DNA of 64,000 nucleotides, taken from the NCBI GenBank assembly GCA_003543235.1, contig DPJA01000038.1:260415-324414 (forward strand), in the 5' to 3' direction. The notes under the pieces were generated by a model. It did no database searches and was not told the origin of the DNA. It saw only the letters and a program-made list of their open reading frames with translations. Within the stretch, counting starts at the first letter, position 1, and each line of letters begins with the position of its first letter. The DNA is from Lachnospiraceae bacterium (lineage in GTDB: Bacteria > Bacillota > Clostridia > Lachnospirales > Anaerotignaceae). The translations under genes were made by a program, and so were the position numbers. Of the stretch, positions 26,250 through 34,422 are shown piece after piece.

Positions 26250-26768
26250 TTACATAGTTTCAGGTTCTGGGTATTCTTCACCAAATGTTTCTACTGTAAC
26301 TTCAGTCATAATCTGCGGTTCAACAGGCATATCGCCTCTGCTTGTTTTAACTTCAGCAAGCTTGTTTACAACATCCATTCCCTCTGTAACCTTGCCAAAA
26401 GCAGCATATGCTCCATCAAGATGCGGTGCATCTTTGTGCATAATAAAGAACTGACTTCCCGCTGAGTCTGGACGCATACTTCTTGCCATGGATATAACAC
26501 CCATCTTATGCTTAAGGTCATTTTCAAAACGATTTTGAGAAAATTCTCCTTTAATTGTGTATCCCGGTCCGCCCATACCTGTACCTTCAGGACATCCTCC
26601 TTGAATCATAAAACCTTTAATAATTCTGTGAAAAGCAAGGTTATTGTAGTAGCCTTTTTTTACAAGTGAAATAAAATTATTTACTGTGTTTGGCGCAACT
26701 GCTGGATATAACTCTATCTTTATGGTATCCTCGCCATTAATTTTAATTGTTACTATTGGATTGTTCAC
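26250..26768 (-). CDS. Peptidyl-prolyl cis-trans isomerase, cyclophilin type
   Basis: The 172-residue cytosolic cyclophilin catalyses proline isomerisation in protein folding. It contains FHRIIKGFMIQGG with the catalytic arginine, the GSQFFIMH block and AAFGKVTEG. No signal peptide is present. I prefer GTG at 26768 (mature start MNNPIVTIKI, as in clostridial homologues) because AAAGGA lies 8 bases upstream; the two ATGs just before it sit on that ribosome binding site. It is a single gene with its own promoter. Confidence 0.93.
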   Translation of the reverse strand: MNNPIVTIKINGEDTIKIELYPAVAPNTVNNFISLVKKGYYNNLAFHRIIKGFMIQGGCPEGTGMGGPGYTIKGEFSQNRFENDLKHKMGVISMARSMRPDSAGSQFFIMHKDAPHLDGAYAAFGKVTEGMDVVNKLAEVKTSRGDMPVEPQIMTEVTVETFGEEYPEPETM

Positions 26769-26804
26769 TTCCATCATCCTTTCAGGTTAATTTTAACAAG
26801 AAGT

Positions 26805-26833
26805 ATTATATTATAAAATCCTATAAGTATCAA
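26805..26833 (-). promoter_or_regulatory. Promoter of the cyclophilin gene
   Basis: TTGATA (26828-26833), a 17-base spacer and TATAAT (26805-26810) point toward the cyclophilin gene. Confidence 0.8.
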
Positions 26834-26843
26834 GTATTTTTAC

Positions 26844-26873
26844 TTTACACAGAACATATGTTTGTGTTATAAT
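26844..26873 (+). promoter_or_regulatory. Promoter of dinB with LexA box in the spacer
   Basis: TTTACA (26844-26849), an 18-base spacer and TATAAT (26868-26873) precede dinB. The spacer holds GAAC-ATAT-GTTT (26852-26863), a LexA-type site with one mismatch to GAAC-N4-GTTC. Repressor bound there would cover the promoter. Confidence 0.75.
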
Positions 26874-26892
26874 TTTTGCATAGAGGTGAGTA

Positions 26893-28134
26893 ATGTTGAA
26901 CAAAACAATTTTCCATATTGATGTAAACAGTGCATTTTTAAGCTGGAGCACTGCCGACCTTATGAAAAAAGGCGAAACTCTTGACCTTCGCACAGTACCC
27001 TCGGCTATTGGCGGTAACAGTAACTCTCGCCGAGGAATTATATTGGCAAAAAGTATACCGGCAAAAAAATATGGCATCGTTACAGGTGAGCCAGTTGTGT
27101 CAGCTTTAAAAAAATGTCCATTTTTAATTGTTATACAACCTGATTTTAAGCTTTACAATAGCTGTTCAAATCAGCTTTTTAATTTGCTTTCAAATTATTC
27201 AGACCGACTAGAAATTTTCAGCATAGACGAATGCTTTTTAGACTATACAGGTATGGAAAAGCTTTTTGGAACTGCAGAAGATGCTGCACATGAAATAAAA
27301 GAACGCATAAAAACCGAGCTTTGCTTTACAGTAAACATAGGCATTGGTCCAAATAAATTACTGGCAAAAATGGCAGGTGAGCTTGAAAAACCCGATAAAG
27401 TAATAACCCTATATCCTAACGAAATTGAGGAAAAGCTTTGGCCGCTGCCTGTTGGTGAACTCTTTATGGTAGGAAGAAGCACTTCTCCTCGCCTTAACCG
27501 ACTTGGTATATACACCATAGGTCAGCTGGCGAATTACAACTACGCTATATTAGAAAAAGAATTTAAAAGCTATGCTCACATACTTAAAAATTATGCCAAT
27601 GGCATAGCCGATGACATTATAGCACCATTTGGACATTCGCATACTTATAAAAGTATAAGCAACTCTACTACAACACCAAAAGATGTGTTTAAAAAAGAAG
27701 ATGCTTACAAGGTTTTGCTTGCTCTTTGCGAAAATATAGGAAAACGATTGCGTTACCACGGACAGTTTGCTAACAGTATTTCTGTAACAGTTAAAACCAA
27801 TGAATTTAAGGTATATTCTCATCAAAAACAGCTTAATGGGTCAACAGACTGCTCAAATATCATATATTCATATGCCACAAAAATTTTTGATTCCATGTGG
27901 AAAAAAGAGCCTTTACGCCATCTTAGTGTTTCTGCCGATAAACTTACTGACGATTGCTTTTATCAATTGTCATTTATTGAAGAAAACCGTGAAAAGCAAC
28001 GTAAAGCAGAAAACGCTATAGACACAATTAACAAAAAATTTGGTAACAATACTGTAAAACGCTGTACTCTTATGGATAATGAGATAAAAGTTGCAAAAGG
28101 AAGTACCTTTTCCAAGGACATAAGCAATTTCTAA
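26893..28134 (+). CDS. dinB: DNA polymerase IV (Y family)
   Basis: The 413-residue translesion polymerase has the metal-binding aspartate in FHIDVNSAF (Asp10) and the SIDE motif (Asp112, Glu113), followed by the helix-hairpin-helix and little-finger domains. GAGGTGA precedes the ATG. The promoter overlaps a LexA-type box, so it is probably induced in the SOS response together with uvrBA and recA in this window. It is monocistronic and ends at a strong terminator. Confidence 0.93.
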   Translation: MLNKTIFHIDVNSAFLSWSTADLMKKGETLDLRTVPSAIGGNSNSRRGIILAKSIPAKKYGIVTGEPVVSALKKCPFLIVIQPDFKLYNSCSNQLFNLLSNYSDRLEIFSIDECFLDYTGMEKLFGTAEDAAHEIKERIKTELCFTVNIGIGPNKLLAKMAGELEKPDKVITLYPNEIEEKLWPLPVGELFMVGRSTSPRLNRLGIYTIGQLANYNYAILEKEFKSYAHILKNYANGIADDIIAPFGHSHTYKSISNSTTTPKDVFKKEDAYKVLLALCENIGKRLRYHGQFANSISVTVKTNEFKVYSHQKQLNGSTDCSNIIYSYATKIFDSMWKKEPLRHLSVSADKLTDDCFYQLSFIEENREKQRKAENAIDTINKKFGNNTVKRCTLMDNEIKVAKGSTFSKDISNF

Positions 28135-28148
28135 ATGTATTTTAACAA

Positions 28149-28195
28149 CAAAACCAACCTTTTATTTGTAGTTATTTACAAGGTTGGTTTTGTTT
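28149..28195. terminator. Bidirectional terminator between dinB and the Nudix gene
   Basis: AAAACCAACCTT and AAGGTTGGTTTT form a 12-bp stem with T-rich ends on both strands, between two convergent genes. Confidence 0.85.
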
Positions 28196-28204
28196 ATTAT
28201 TATT

Positions 28205-28654
28205 TTAATTTTCAATTTTATTCAAATTTTTATATACATCAAATTCGTCTGCTGCAGCACTAAAATCTCGTATCATCCATTGCGGCAAGTTCATTTCACG
28301 CATTTCATCTAAAGTAAGCCAATAAAATTTGTCGTGTTCATTACTTAAAACAACCTCTCCGTCTGTATATTGGCATATGTAGGTAAGAATAATAAGGTGC
28401 AATTTTGTTCTTATGGCATCGTATGCACACTTAAGCTTTATAAGCTTCACCCTAATAGATGTTTCCTCCTTCACCTCACGGAATAATGCTCTTTCTGCTG
28501 TTTCAAAAAAACGTACTCCTCCGCCTGGTAAATCCCACGCCTCATGCTTATTCACCATACTGCTTTCTATCTCCTCTGGTGAACGATGCAGTACAAGAAA
28601 TTGATTTTCTCTTATAATTATAGCCTTTACAGCAAAGGCAAAGTCCCTTTTCAA
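28205..28654 (-). CDS. Nudix hydrolase
   Basis: The 149-residue protein has a complete Nudix box, GX5EX7REVKEET, so it should hydrolyse a nucleoside diphosphate linked to some moiety; the substrate is unknown. The start is TTG at 28654, preceded by GAAGG, 13 bases after the hslO stop. It is the last gene of the spoIID-like to nudix run and ends at a terminator. Confidence 0.88.
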   Translation of the reverse strand: MKRDFAFAVKAIIIRENQFLVLHRSPEEIESSMVNKHEAWDLPGGGVRFFETAERALFREVKEETSIRVKLIKLKCAYDAIRTKLHLIILTYICQYTDGEVVLSNEHDKFYWLTLDEMREMNLPQWMIRDFSAAADEFDVYKNLNKIEN

Positions 28655-28667
28655 TAGCCTTCACCCG

Positions 28668-29552
28668 TTACCTTCCAATTGCTTCTGCAAGAAGTTTTTT
28701 CAGATCTTCTTCATTAAAATGATAATCTTTATTACAAAAATGACACTTTAGGTTAGCTTTTTTGTCCTCTTCAATGATTTTTATAAGCTCTTTTTCACCA
28801 ATAGATATAAGTGCTTTTTCAACACGTTCTCTTGTGCAATTGCAATAAAATTCCATTGGTATTTTATCCGTAATCACCACGTCCATATCACCCAAAAGCA
28901 TATCCAAAATTTCTTCGGCCGTTTTTCCCATATCCATAAGGTCTGTTATATACGGCGTTCTTGCTATTTTTTCCTCAAGTAAAGCTACAACACTCTCGGG
29001 TGCATCAGGCATAAGCTGAATTATAAACCCGCCTGCCTGCCTTACAGTTGTATCAGTGTCAATAAGTACGCCCAAACCAATTGCAGAGGGTGTCTGCTCA
29101 CTTTTTGCATAATAATAAGTCAAATCCTCAGCGATTTCTCCACTTATAAGCTCAATTTGACCTGCGTAAGGTTCCTTTAAACCAATGTCTTTAATTACTG
29201 TAAGAGTGCCTGCACCAACTGCCGCACCAACATCCAGCTTTCCAGGATACTGCTCTGAAAAACTACATTCTGGATTAAAGGCATAGCCCTTTACCTTGCC
29301 CGTACTGTCGCTTGTGGCAATTATACCTTGTATTTCACCCTCGCATCTTATTTGCAATGTAATTAAATCTTTTTCATTTTTAAGAGTTGTACCAATAATG
29401 GCTGCCGCAGTTAACAATCTACCCAATGCTGCTGTAGCTACAGGTGTTGTGTTATGCAATTTTCTTGCTGTTTCTACTGTATTTTTGCTTGAAGCCACAA
29501 ATGCACGCACTGCTCCCTGTGCCGCTGTTGCTCTCAAAATATAATCTTTCAC
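28668..29552 (-). CDS. hslO: Hsp33 redox-regulated chaperonin
   Basis: The 294-residue chaperone is activated by oxidation. Its C-terminal redox switch is complete: CNC in the FYCNCTRERVE block and CHFC about 30 residues later, four cysteines that hold zinc when reduced. The N-terminal RATAAQGAVRAFVA and ALGRLLTAAA segments are typical. It lies between the methyltransferase and Nudix genes, 19 and 13 bases apart. Confidence 0.95.
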   Translation of the reverse strand: MKDYILRATAAQGAVRAFVASSKNTVETARKLHNTTPVATAALGRLLTAAAIIGTTLKNEKDLITLQIRCEGEIQGIIATSDSTGKVKGYAFNPECSFSEQYPGKLDVGAAVGAGTLTVIKDIGLKEPYAGQIELISGEIAEDLTYYYAKSEQTPSAIGLGVLIDTDTTVRQAGGFIIQLMPDAPESVVALLEEKIARTPYITDLMDMGKTAEEILDMLLGDMDVVITDKIPMEFYCNCTRERVEKALISIGEKELIKIIEEDKKANLKCHFCNKDYHFNEEDLKKLLAEAIGR

Positions 29553-29571
29553 TTATAAGCCCTCCTTGATG

Positions 29572-30324
29572 CTATTTCCCGCATTCTTGTGCAATTATAT
29601 ATATTCTATCGCTGTCCTTACGCGGTGCATCAAATGTAAACGCATCATACGCAGCAATAAACTTCATTTTACTTTCTTCTATAAATTCTTTTATTTCTTC
29701 AATTGAGTATGCCCTCTCATAGTGACATTCTTCAATCCTCTGATACCTTCCATTTTTGTCTGCAAGAAAAAAGTTTACATAATATTCGTTTATTTTTTCT
29801 TCCTCGTCATAACAATTTTGCCATATATATGCGGCATCCTCATCAGTTTCACCAAAGGTATTTTCTCCCAACACATTTTTAAACTTATGCTCGGTGTTAA
29901 TATCGAATATAAAATATCCATTAGGCTCAAGGTAGTTATTAACCAACTTAAAAACCTCTGCCAAGTCATCTTTTTCAGTAATATAATTCATGCTGTCACA
30001 AAGGCTAAGCACCACATCCACTGTTCCATATAACTCAAACTCACACATATCTTGGCAAAGATACAAAATATTTAAGCCTTCTTCTTCAGCTTTTTGTTTG
30101 GCAACAGATAGCATTTCGTCTGAAAGGTCTATGCCAATCATTTCTCTGCCCTCTTTTGCCAATCTACCTGTAATATTGCCCGTTCCACACCCAAGCTCAG
30201 CTATAAGCTTAGGGTTGATATTCAACTTTTCCCAAAGCCTATGAAGATATTCTACCCACTCATCATAGTTAATATCATTCATAAATCTATCATAAACCTC
30301 TGCAAATCCAGAGTACGCTTCCAT
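29572..30324 (-). CDS. SAM-dependent methyltransferase, class I
   Basis: The 250-residue protein begins YSGFAEVYDRFMNDINYDEW and has the SAM-binding motif ELGCGTGNITGRLA, then GIDLSDEML and LCDSMNYI. It resembles a widespread clostridial family whose substrate is unknown. It lies between queA and hslO, close to both. It is cytosolic, with no signal peptide. Confidence 0.87.
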   Translation of the reverse strand: MEAYSGFAEVYDRFMNDINYDEWVEYLHRLWEKLNINPKLIAELGCGTGNITGRLAKEGREMIGIDLSDEMLSVAKQKAEEEGLNILYLCQDMCEFELYGTVDVVLSLCDSMNYITEKDDLAEVFKLVNNYLEPNGYFIFDINTEHKFKNVLGENTFGETDEDAAYIWQNCYDEEEKINEYYVNFFLADKNGRYQRIEECHYERAYSIEEIKEFIEESKMKFIAAYDAFTFDAPRKDSDRIYIIAQECGK

Positions 30325-30363
30325 AAAACCACCAATCTTTTAATATAGGTTAATATTTTTTTA

Positions 30364-31392
30364 TTAGCCAACAATAAACATAGCATCTCCAAAACTGAAA
30401 AATCTATATTTATTATTCACTGCACTTTTGTAAGCATTCAAAACATTCTCTTTGCCCGCCAATGCCGAAACAAGCATAATAAGTGTACTTTCTGGTAAAT
30501 GGAAATTTGTTATAAGACAATCCACCACTTTAAATTTATATCCTGGATAAATAAATATCTTTGTCCAGCCACTTTTTGCACATACAATACCCTTATCATC
30601 AGTTACAGATTCAAGAGTTCTAGTAGATGTTGTGCCAACTGAAATAATTCGTCCGCCCGCCTGTTTTGCATCATTTATAATATCTGCCTGCTCCTGTTCA
30701 ACCACATAATATTCACTGTGCATTTCATGGTTTGTTACATCATCAACCTTAACTGGACGAAATGTACCAAGACCAACGTGCAGTGTTACATGAGCAATTT
30801 TAACTCCCATTTCTTCAATTTCTTTCATTAACTCAGGTGTAAAATGAAGGCCTGCCGTAGGTGCTGCCGCAGAGCCATCATGCTCCGCATATACTGTTTG
30901 ATATCTATTTTTGTCCTCTAACTTATGAGTTATATATGGTGGCAAAGGCATTTCTCCCAGTTCATCAAGCACATTTTCAAAAAGCCCATCAAAGGTAAAT
31001 TTTACAATTCTGTTTCCACCCTCAATTATCTCAAGCACCTCTGCTTCTAGCTTTCCTCCACCAAAAACAATTCTGTCACCTTGGCGTGCCTTTTTACCAG
31101 GAAAAACCAAAACCTCCCATGTGTCAATCTGCATTCTTGTAAGCAAAAGTACTTCTACCCTTGCACCAGTGTTTTTTCGTTCTCCAATAAGACGTGCTGG
31201 CAAAACCTTTGTATTATTTATAACAAGACAATCTCCCGCTTTTAAATAATCCTTAATATCTCTAAAATGCTTATGCTCAATTTCTCCGGTTTCCTTACCC
31301 ATAACCAAAAGTCTTGATGATGCTCTGTCCTTTAAAGGCTCCTGTGCTATAAGCTCCTGAGGTAAATCAAAATTGAAATCCGATGTTTTCAT
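30364..31392 (-). CDS. queA: tRNA preQ1(34) S-adenosylmethionine ribosyltransferase-isomerase
   Basis: The 342-residue enzyme transfers and rearranges the ribosyl part of S-adenosylmethionine onto preQ1 in tRNA to give epoxyqueuosine. FDLPQELIAQEP at the N-terminus, the GLHFTPELM block, HVGLGTFRPV and TNFHLPESTLIMLVSA are family hallmarks. It follows the spoIID-like gene by 14 bases. The usual partner tgt is not adjacent. Confidence 0.96.
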   Translation of the reverse strand: MKTSDFNFDLPQELIAQEPLKDRASSRLLVMGKETGEIEHKHFRDIKDYLKAGDCLVINNTKVLPARLIGERKNTGARVEVLLLTRMQIDTWEVLVFPGKKARQGDRIVFGGGKLEAEVLEIIEGGNRIVKFTFDGLFENVLDELGEMPLPPYITHKLEDKNRYQTVYAEHDGSAAAPTAGLHFTPELMKEIEEMGVKIAHVTLHVGLGTFRPVKVDDVTNHEMHSEYYVVEQEQADIINDAKQAGGRIISVGTTSTRTLESVTDDKGIVCAKSGWTKIFIYPGYKFKVVDCLITNFHLPESTLIMLVSALAGKENVLNAYKSAVNNKYRFFSFGDAMFIVG

Positions 31393-31406
31393 TGTTTTTC
31401 TCCACT

Positions 31407-33035
31407 CTATTCCACAGTTATTCCTGTATAATAATATTTTAATATTTCCTTGTGTGTATACCCAATCTCTGCCATACCTTTTGCACCATACTGGCTCATT
31501 CCCACTCCATGACCAGACCCCTTGCCTGTAAAAACGAAAGTATCCTCTGAAGTGCAGCCTGAGGACGTAATTTCATTATTTGTTATGGGTTCAGCAGTTG
31601 TGTTTGACTCAATTTCTGAAACCTTATTGTCCGCTGAAATTGCATATGTGGCAGCAGCTTTTTCCCCAAAAATACTGTTTTTATTACTTCCAAGTATATA
31701 AGAATTTTTAAGATTAATTTCCGTTAAGGACGTATTATTTTGCACAGACACTGTAGTGCATATAGTTGTTTTATCCTCTGAAATATTTTCTCCACTTTGT
31801 CCATTAATTGTATACATTCTGCTTTTTAAGCTTCCTTCTGATGTGCCACTAAAAATTGTTCGTGTTTCCTCTTTCGTAAGTACCTTTGTACCACTGCTTC
31901 CTGTTATTGTAACCGCTTGAACACGCCCATATGCACCCACTGACGTTATCTCAACATTCTTAATTGTACCTATATTTATACCTTTTGCTGCCAGTATTGT
32001 TTTCATCTCATCAGAAGTATAGGTTCTTGTCCATTCCGAAACTCCCTTTTCATTCATTTCAGGCACAGCTTTAAGATAGGCAATATCGTACGTCCATACA
32101 TTGCCGGCATCCTCTGTTGAACCTCCACTGCTGGAGCAGAAAACTGCATTTATCGGTTGACCATTATAATATGCCAAAACGCCACTGGTTTCATCCACAG
32201 CCATATTAGTAGATGCTTTTTCCTGTCCATAACCTATGTATACCTGAGATTTTGTACCATCACAAACGTCATAGCCACTATCTGCATACCTACCCATACT
32301 TGTAGCTACGTAACTTCTGGCTGCTACAGCCTGTGCTTTAAGTGCCTCTTTCTCCCAGCTAGATGGCATTTCTGACGGAACAACTCCGTAAAGATATTCA
32401 TCCACAGAAACAACATTTACCGCAGTAATTTTATTTCCGTTATATCGACCAAACTCCATAACTCCACGGTAGCTTCTGTCGCCAAGAGTTACTACCTCAT
32501 CACTTTCATCATGTGTAATCTGCGGATTAATTTCATTAAAAGCCATAATAACACGGCTTCCATCCTTTAAAACCATTATACTTTCAGTTGATGTAATTAC
32601 CGCACCCTTAATTTCATCGGCAACATTTTTCGCCTCGCTGTCATCCAAGCCAGAAATATATATACCCCACAGCTTTTTGCCTACATACGCTGGAATTGCA
32701 TCATAGCCACACTTATTGCTTATATCCTGGCTTGCATTAATTGCATCGTCATAATTATCATAAAATTCATTAACATCCACCGTTTTGCCAGACGGCATTG
32801 CCACTGAAAATCCGTCATCAGCACTTACTTCCGCTTCGCCGCTATACTCATCATTATTTTCAATACCTATTTCTATTTTACTATTGGAAATAGGCACACT
32901 ATCCACCTCTTTGTATTTATACTCAAGCCCAACTCTTATGGTTTCAGGCAAATTATAGCCAAAAACCGTATTATTCAATACACAAAGTGATGTTAAAACC
33001 ATAATCGTTAATGCCATTGCTATTAATTTTTTCAA
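31407..33035 (-). CDS. SpoIID/LytB domain protein
   Basis: The 542-residue protein starts with a signal peptide (positive MKK, then a hydrophobic stretch to about residue 25). A SPOR-like segment lies near 95-145, then the SpoIID domain with VPSEMPSSW, whose Glu222 matches the catalytic glutamate of the lytic transglycosylase, and QAVAARSY. The domain ends with GSGHGVGMSQYGAKGMAE at the C-terminus. An insert of about 80 residues in the last third is unusual. It should act on denuded peptidoglycan during sporulation or growth. The start is TTG at 33035 after AGGGGGG. It is longer than Bacillus SpoIID and not in the usual spoIID position, so I call it SpoIID-like. Confidence 0.88.
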   Translation of the reverse strand: MKKLIAMALTIMVLTSLCVLNNTVFGYNLPETIRVGLEYKYKEVDSVPISNSKIEIGIENNDEYSGEAEVSADDGFSVAMPSGKTVDVNEFYDNYDDAINASQDISNKCGYDAIPAYVGKKLWGIYISGLDDSEAKNVADEIKGAVITSTESIMVLKDGSRVIMAFNEINPQITHDESDEVVTLGDRSYRGVMEFGRYNGNKITAVNVVSVDEYLYGVVPSEMPSSWEKEALKAQAVAARSYVATSMGRYADSGYDVCDGTKSQVYIGYGQEKASTNMAVDETSGVLAYYNGQPINAVFCSSSGGSTEDAGNVWTYDIAYLKAVPEMNEKGVSEWTRTYTSDEMKTILAAKGINIGTIKNVEITSVGAYGRVQAVTITGSSGTKVLTKEETRTIFSGTSEGSLKSRMYTINGQSGENISEDKTTICTTVSVQNNTSLTEINLKNSYILGSNKNSIFGEKAAATYAISADNKVSEIESNTTAEPITNNEITSSGCTSEDTFVFTGKGSGHGVGMSQYGAKGMAEIGYTHKEILKYYYTGITVE

Positions 33036-33073
33036 AATATTCCCCCCTAATGAATATATTTACATATTAAAGC

Positions 33074-33102
33074 ATTATATAGCATAATTGCATAAAAATC
33101 AA
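33074..33102 (-). promoter_or_regulatory. Promoter of the spoIID-like gene operon
   Basis: TTGATT (33097-33102), a 17-base spacer and TATAAT (33074-33079) point toward the spoIID-like gene. The boxes look like a housekeeping promoter. Confidence 0.7.
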
Positions 33103-33105
33103 ATA

Positions 33106-33129
33106 GACCTGTCCAAATTTGAACAGGTC
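33106..33129 (-). terminator. Palindromic hairpin after the GGDEF gene
   Basis: GACCTGT and ACAGGTC flank a palindromic CAAATTTG core. The following T-run is interrupted, so termination may be weak. It lies about 100 bases past the GGDEF stop. Confidence 0.5.
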
Positions 33130-33231
33130 ACTTTATATAGATATTTTTTTTGCTTTTTGATAACATATTATGAAAAAACATTTTAAATCATCAACTTTCT
33201 CAAATAGCTTATGACTTCAAATTTTCAACAC

Positions 33232-34422
33232 CTATAACTCATAAAAATAAAATTGATTTTTTCCATTCTTTTTAGCTTGATACAACGCTAAGTCAGCATA
33301 ATGGTATAATTCGTTAAAATTATTGCCCCCATGCCCCATAAAAATTCCTATACTAAAACTCACGTTATAATTTTCTACATCATCAATAATAAATGATTCA
33401 AAAGACCTTAATATCTCAGTAGCCCTAGCCTGTACTATTGTTATATCTGGTACATATGGCATAAATACCAAAAACTCGTCTCCTCCAATTCTACCAACAA
33501 TATCTGTTGTTTTAAACAAGCTTTTCAATCTTTTTGCCATTTTAGCAATGACTTCATCACCAAACACGTGCCCAAAATTATCATTAATTTTTTTAAAATT
33601 ATCAATATCCAGCATCATAACCGCATATGTAGCATTTGTATTTTGACGCAAAAATTTTTCTATCATTTCTCTGGTGGAGGCTTTGTTATACAGTCCCGTC
33701 AATCGGTCTATATTCGCCTCTTCCATCAGTTTTTCCATCTCTTTTTTTTGCTTTTGAATGTTTTTTACATATGAAATTATACGAACTGTATTAGTTATTT
33801 CAGATCTAAAAATACATATGTTTATCCTAATCCAAACATAGTTAACTCCATCTAAACGCTCAATACATTCATATTCCATGGTTTTTTCGCCATTTTCAAA
33901 TTTTTTCATGATATTTTCTATTGATAACACTCTTCGGTATTCTTCAGAAAAATCTTTTCTTATACGCTTTCTTGAAATTGCATCAATTGTAGCTGAATAA
34001 GACGAATTTCTAGGTATTCCAAGTAAATCAGTCAGTGCTAGTGTCTTTTTCCCAAAAAGCATATCTTTAGTTATGTCCGCCTCCAGAACATTGTCGAATA
34101 AAACTTCGCTTATATATGTAAGTGTTACCCTATAACGCTCTTCATTTATTTTAGATTTTAATTGGGATTTTTTCATCTTAATTATTGCATACAAAAAAAA
34201 GCATACAAAGCTACTTATGACAAAATAAAAAAATATAATTTCTATTGTCCTGTCAAATACCTTAATTGCCAACATTGTAATCATTGTTGCAAAAAATAAC
34301 CCTATAAACTGTCTAAGCCTCTGATTTTTCGTAAGTACTTCTCCCTTCTGCTGACCATAAATATGCTTTTTACTCTGTAATTTTAAGATATTTAATAAAT
34401 TTATCAAACGGTATTGCTTCAC
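33232..34422 (-). CDS. Membrane diguanylate cyclase (PAS-like and GGDEF domains)
   Basis: The 396-residue protein has two membrane segments (about 36-55 and 60-82), a PAS-like domain (about 95-225), a short coiled coil, and a GGDEF domain with intact GGDEF at 313-317 and metal-binding Asp272, so it should make cyclic di-GMP. The inhibitory I-site RxxD is KTTD (304-307), with lysine for arginine, so product inhibition may be weak or absent. The start is GTG at 34422, inside the end of the EIIC-EAL gene (53-base overlap), with no strong ribosome binding site, which suggests coupling to translation of that gene. Confidence 0.9.
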   Translation of the reverse strand: MKQYRLINLLNILKLQSKKHIYGQQKGEVLTKNQRLRQFIGLFFATMITMLAIKVFDRTIEIIFFYFVISSFVCFFLYAIIKMKKSQLKSKINEERYRVTLTYISEVLFDNVLEADITKDMLFGKKTLALTDLLGIPRNSSYSATIDAISRKRIRKDFSEEYRRVLSIENIMKKFENGEKTMEYECIERLDGVNYVWIRINICIFRSEITNTVRIISYVKNIQKQKKEMEKLMEEANIDRLTGLYNKASTREMIEKFLRQNTNATYAVMMLDIDNFKKINDNFGHVFGDEVIAKMAKRLKSLFKTTDIVGRIGGDEFLVFMPYVPDITIVQARATEILRSFESFIIDDVENYNVSFSIGIFMGHGGNNFNELYHYADLALYQAKKNGKNQFYFYEL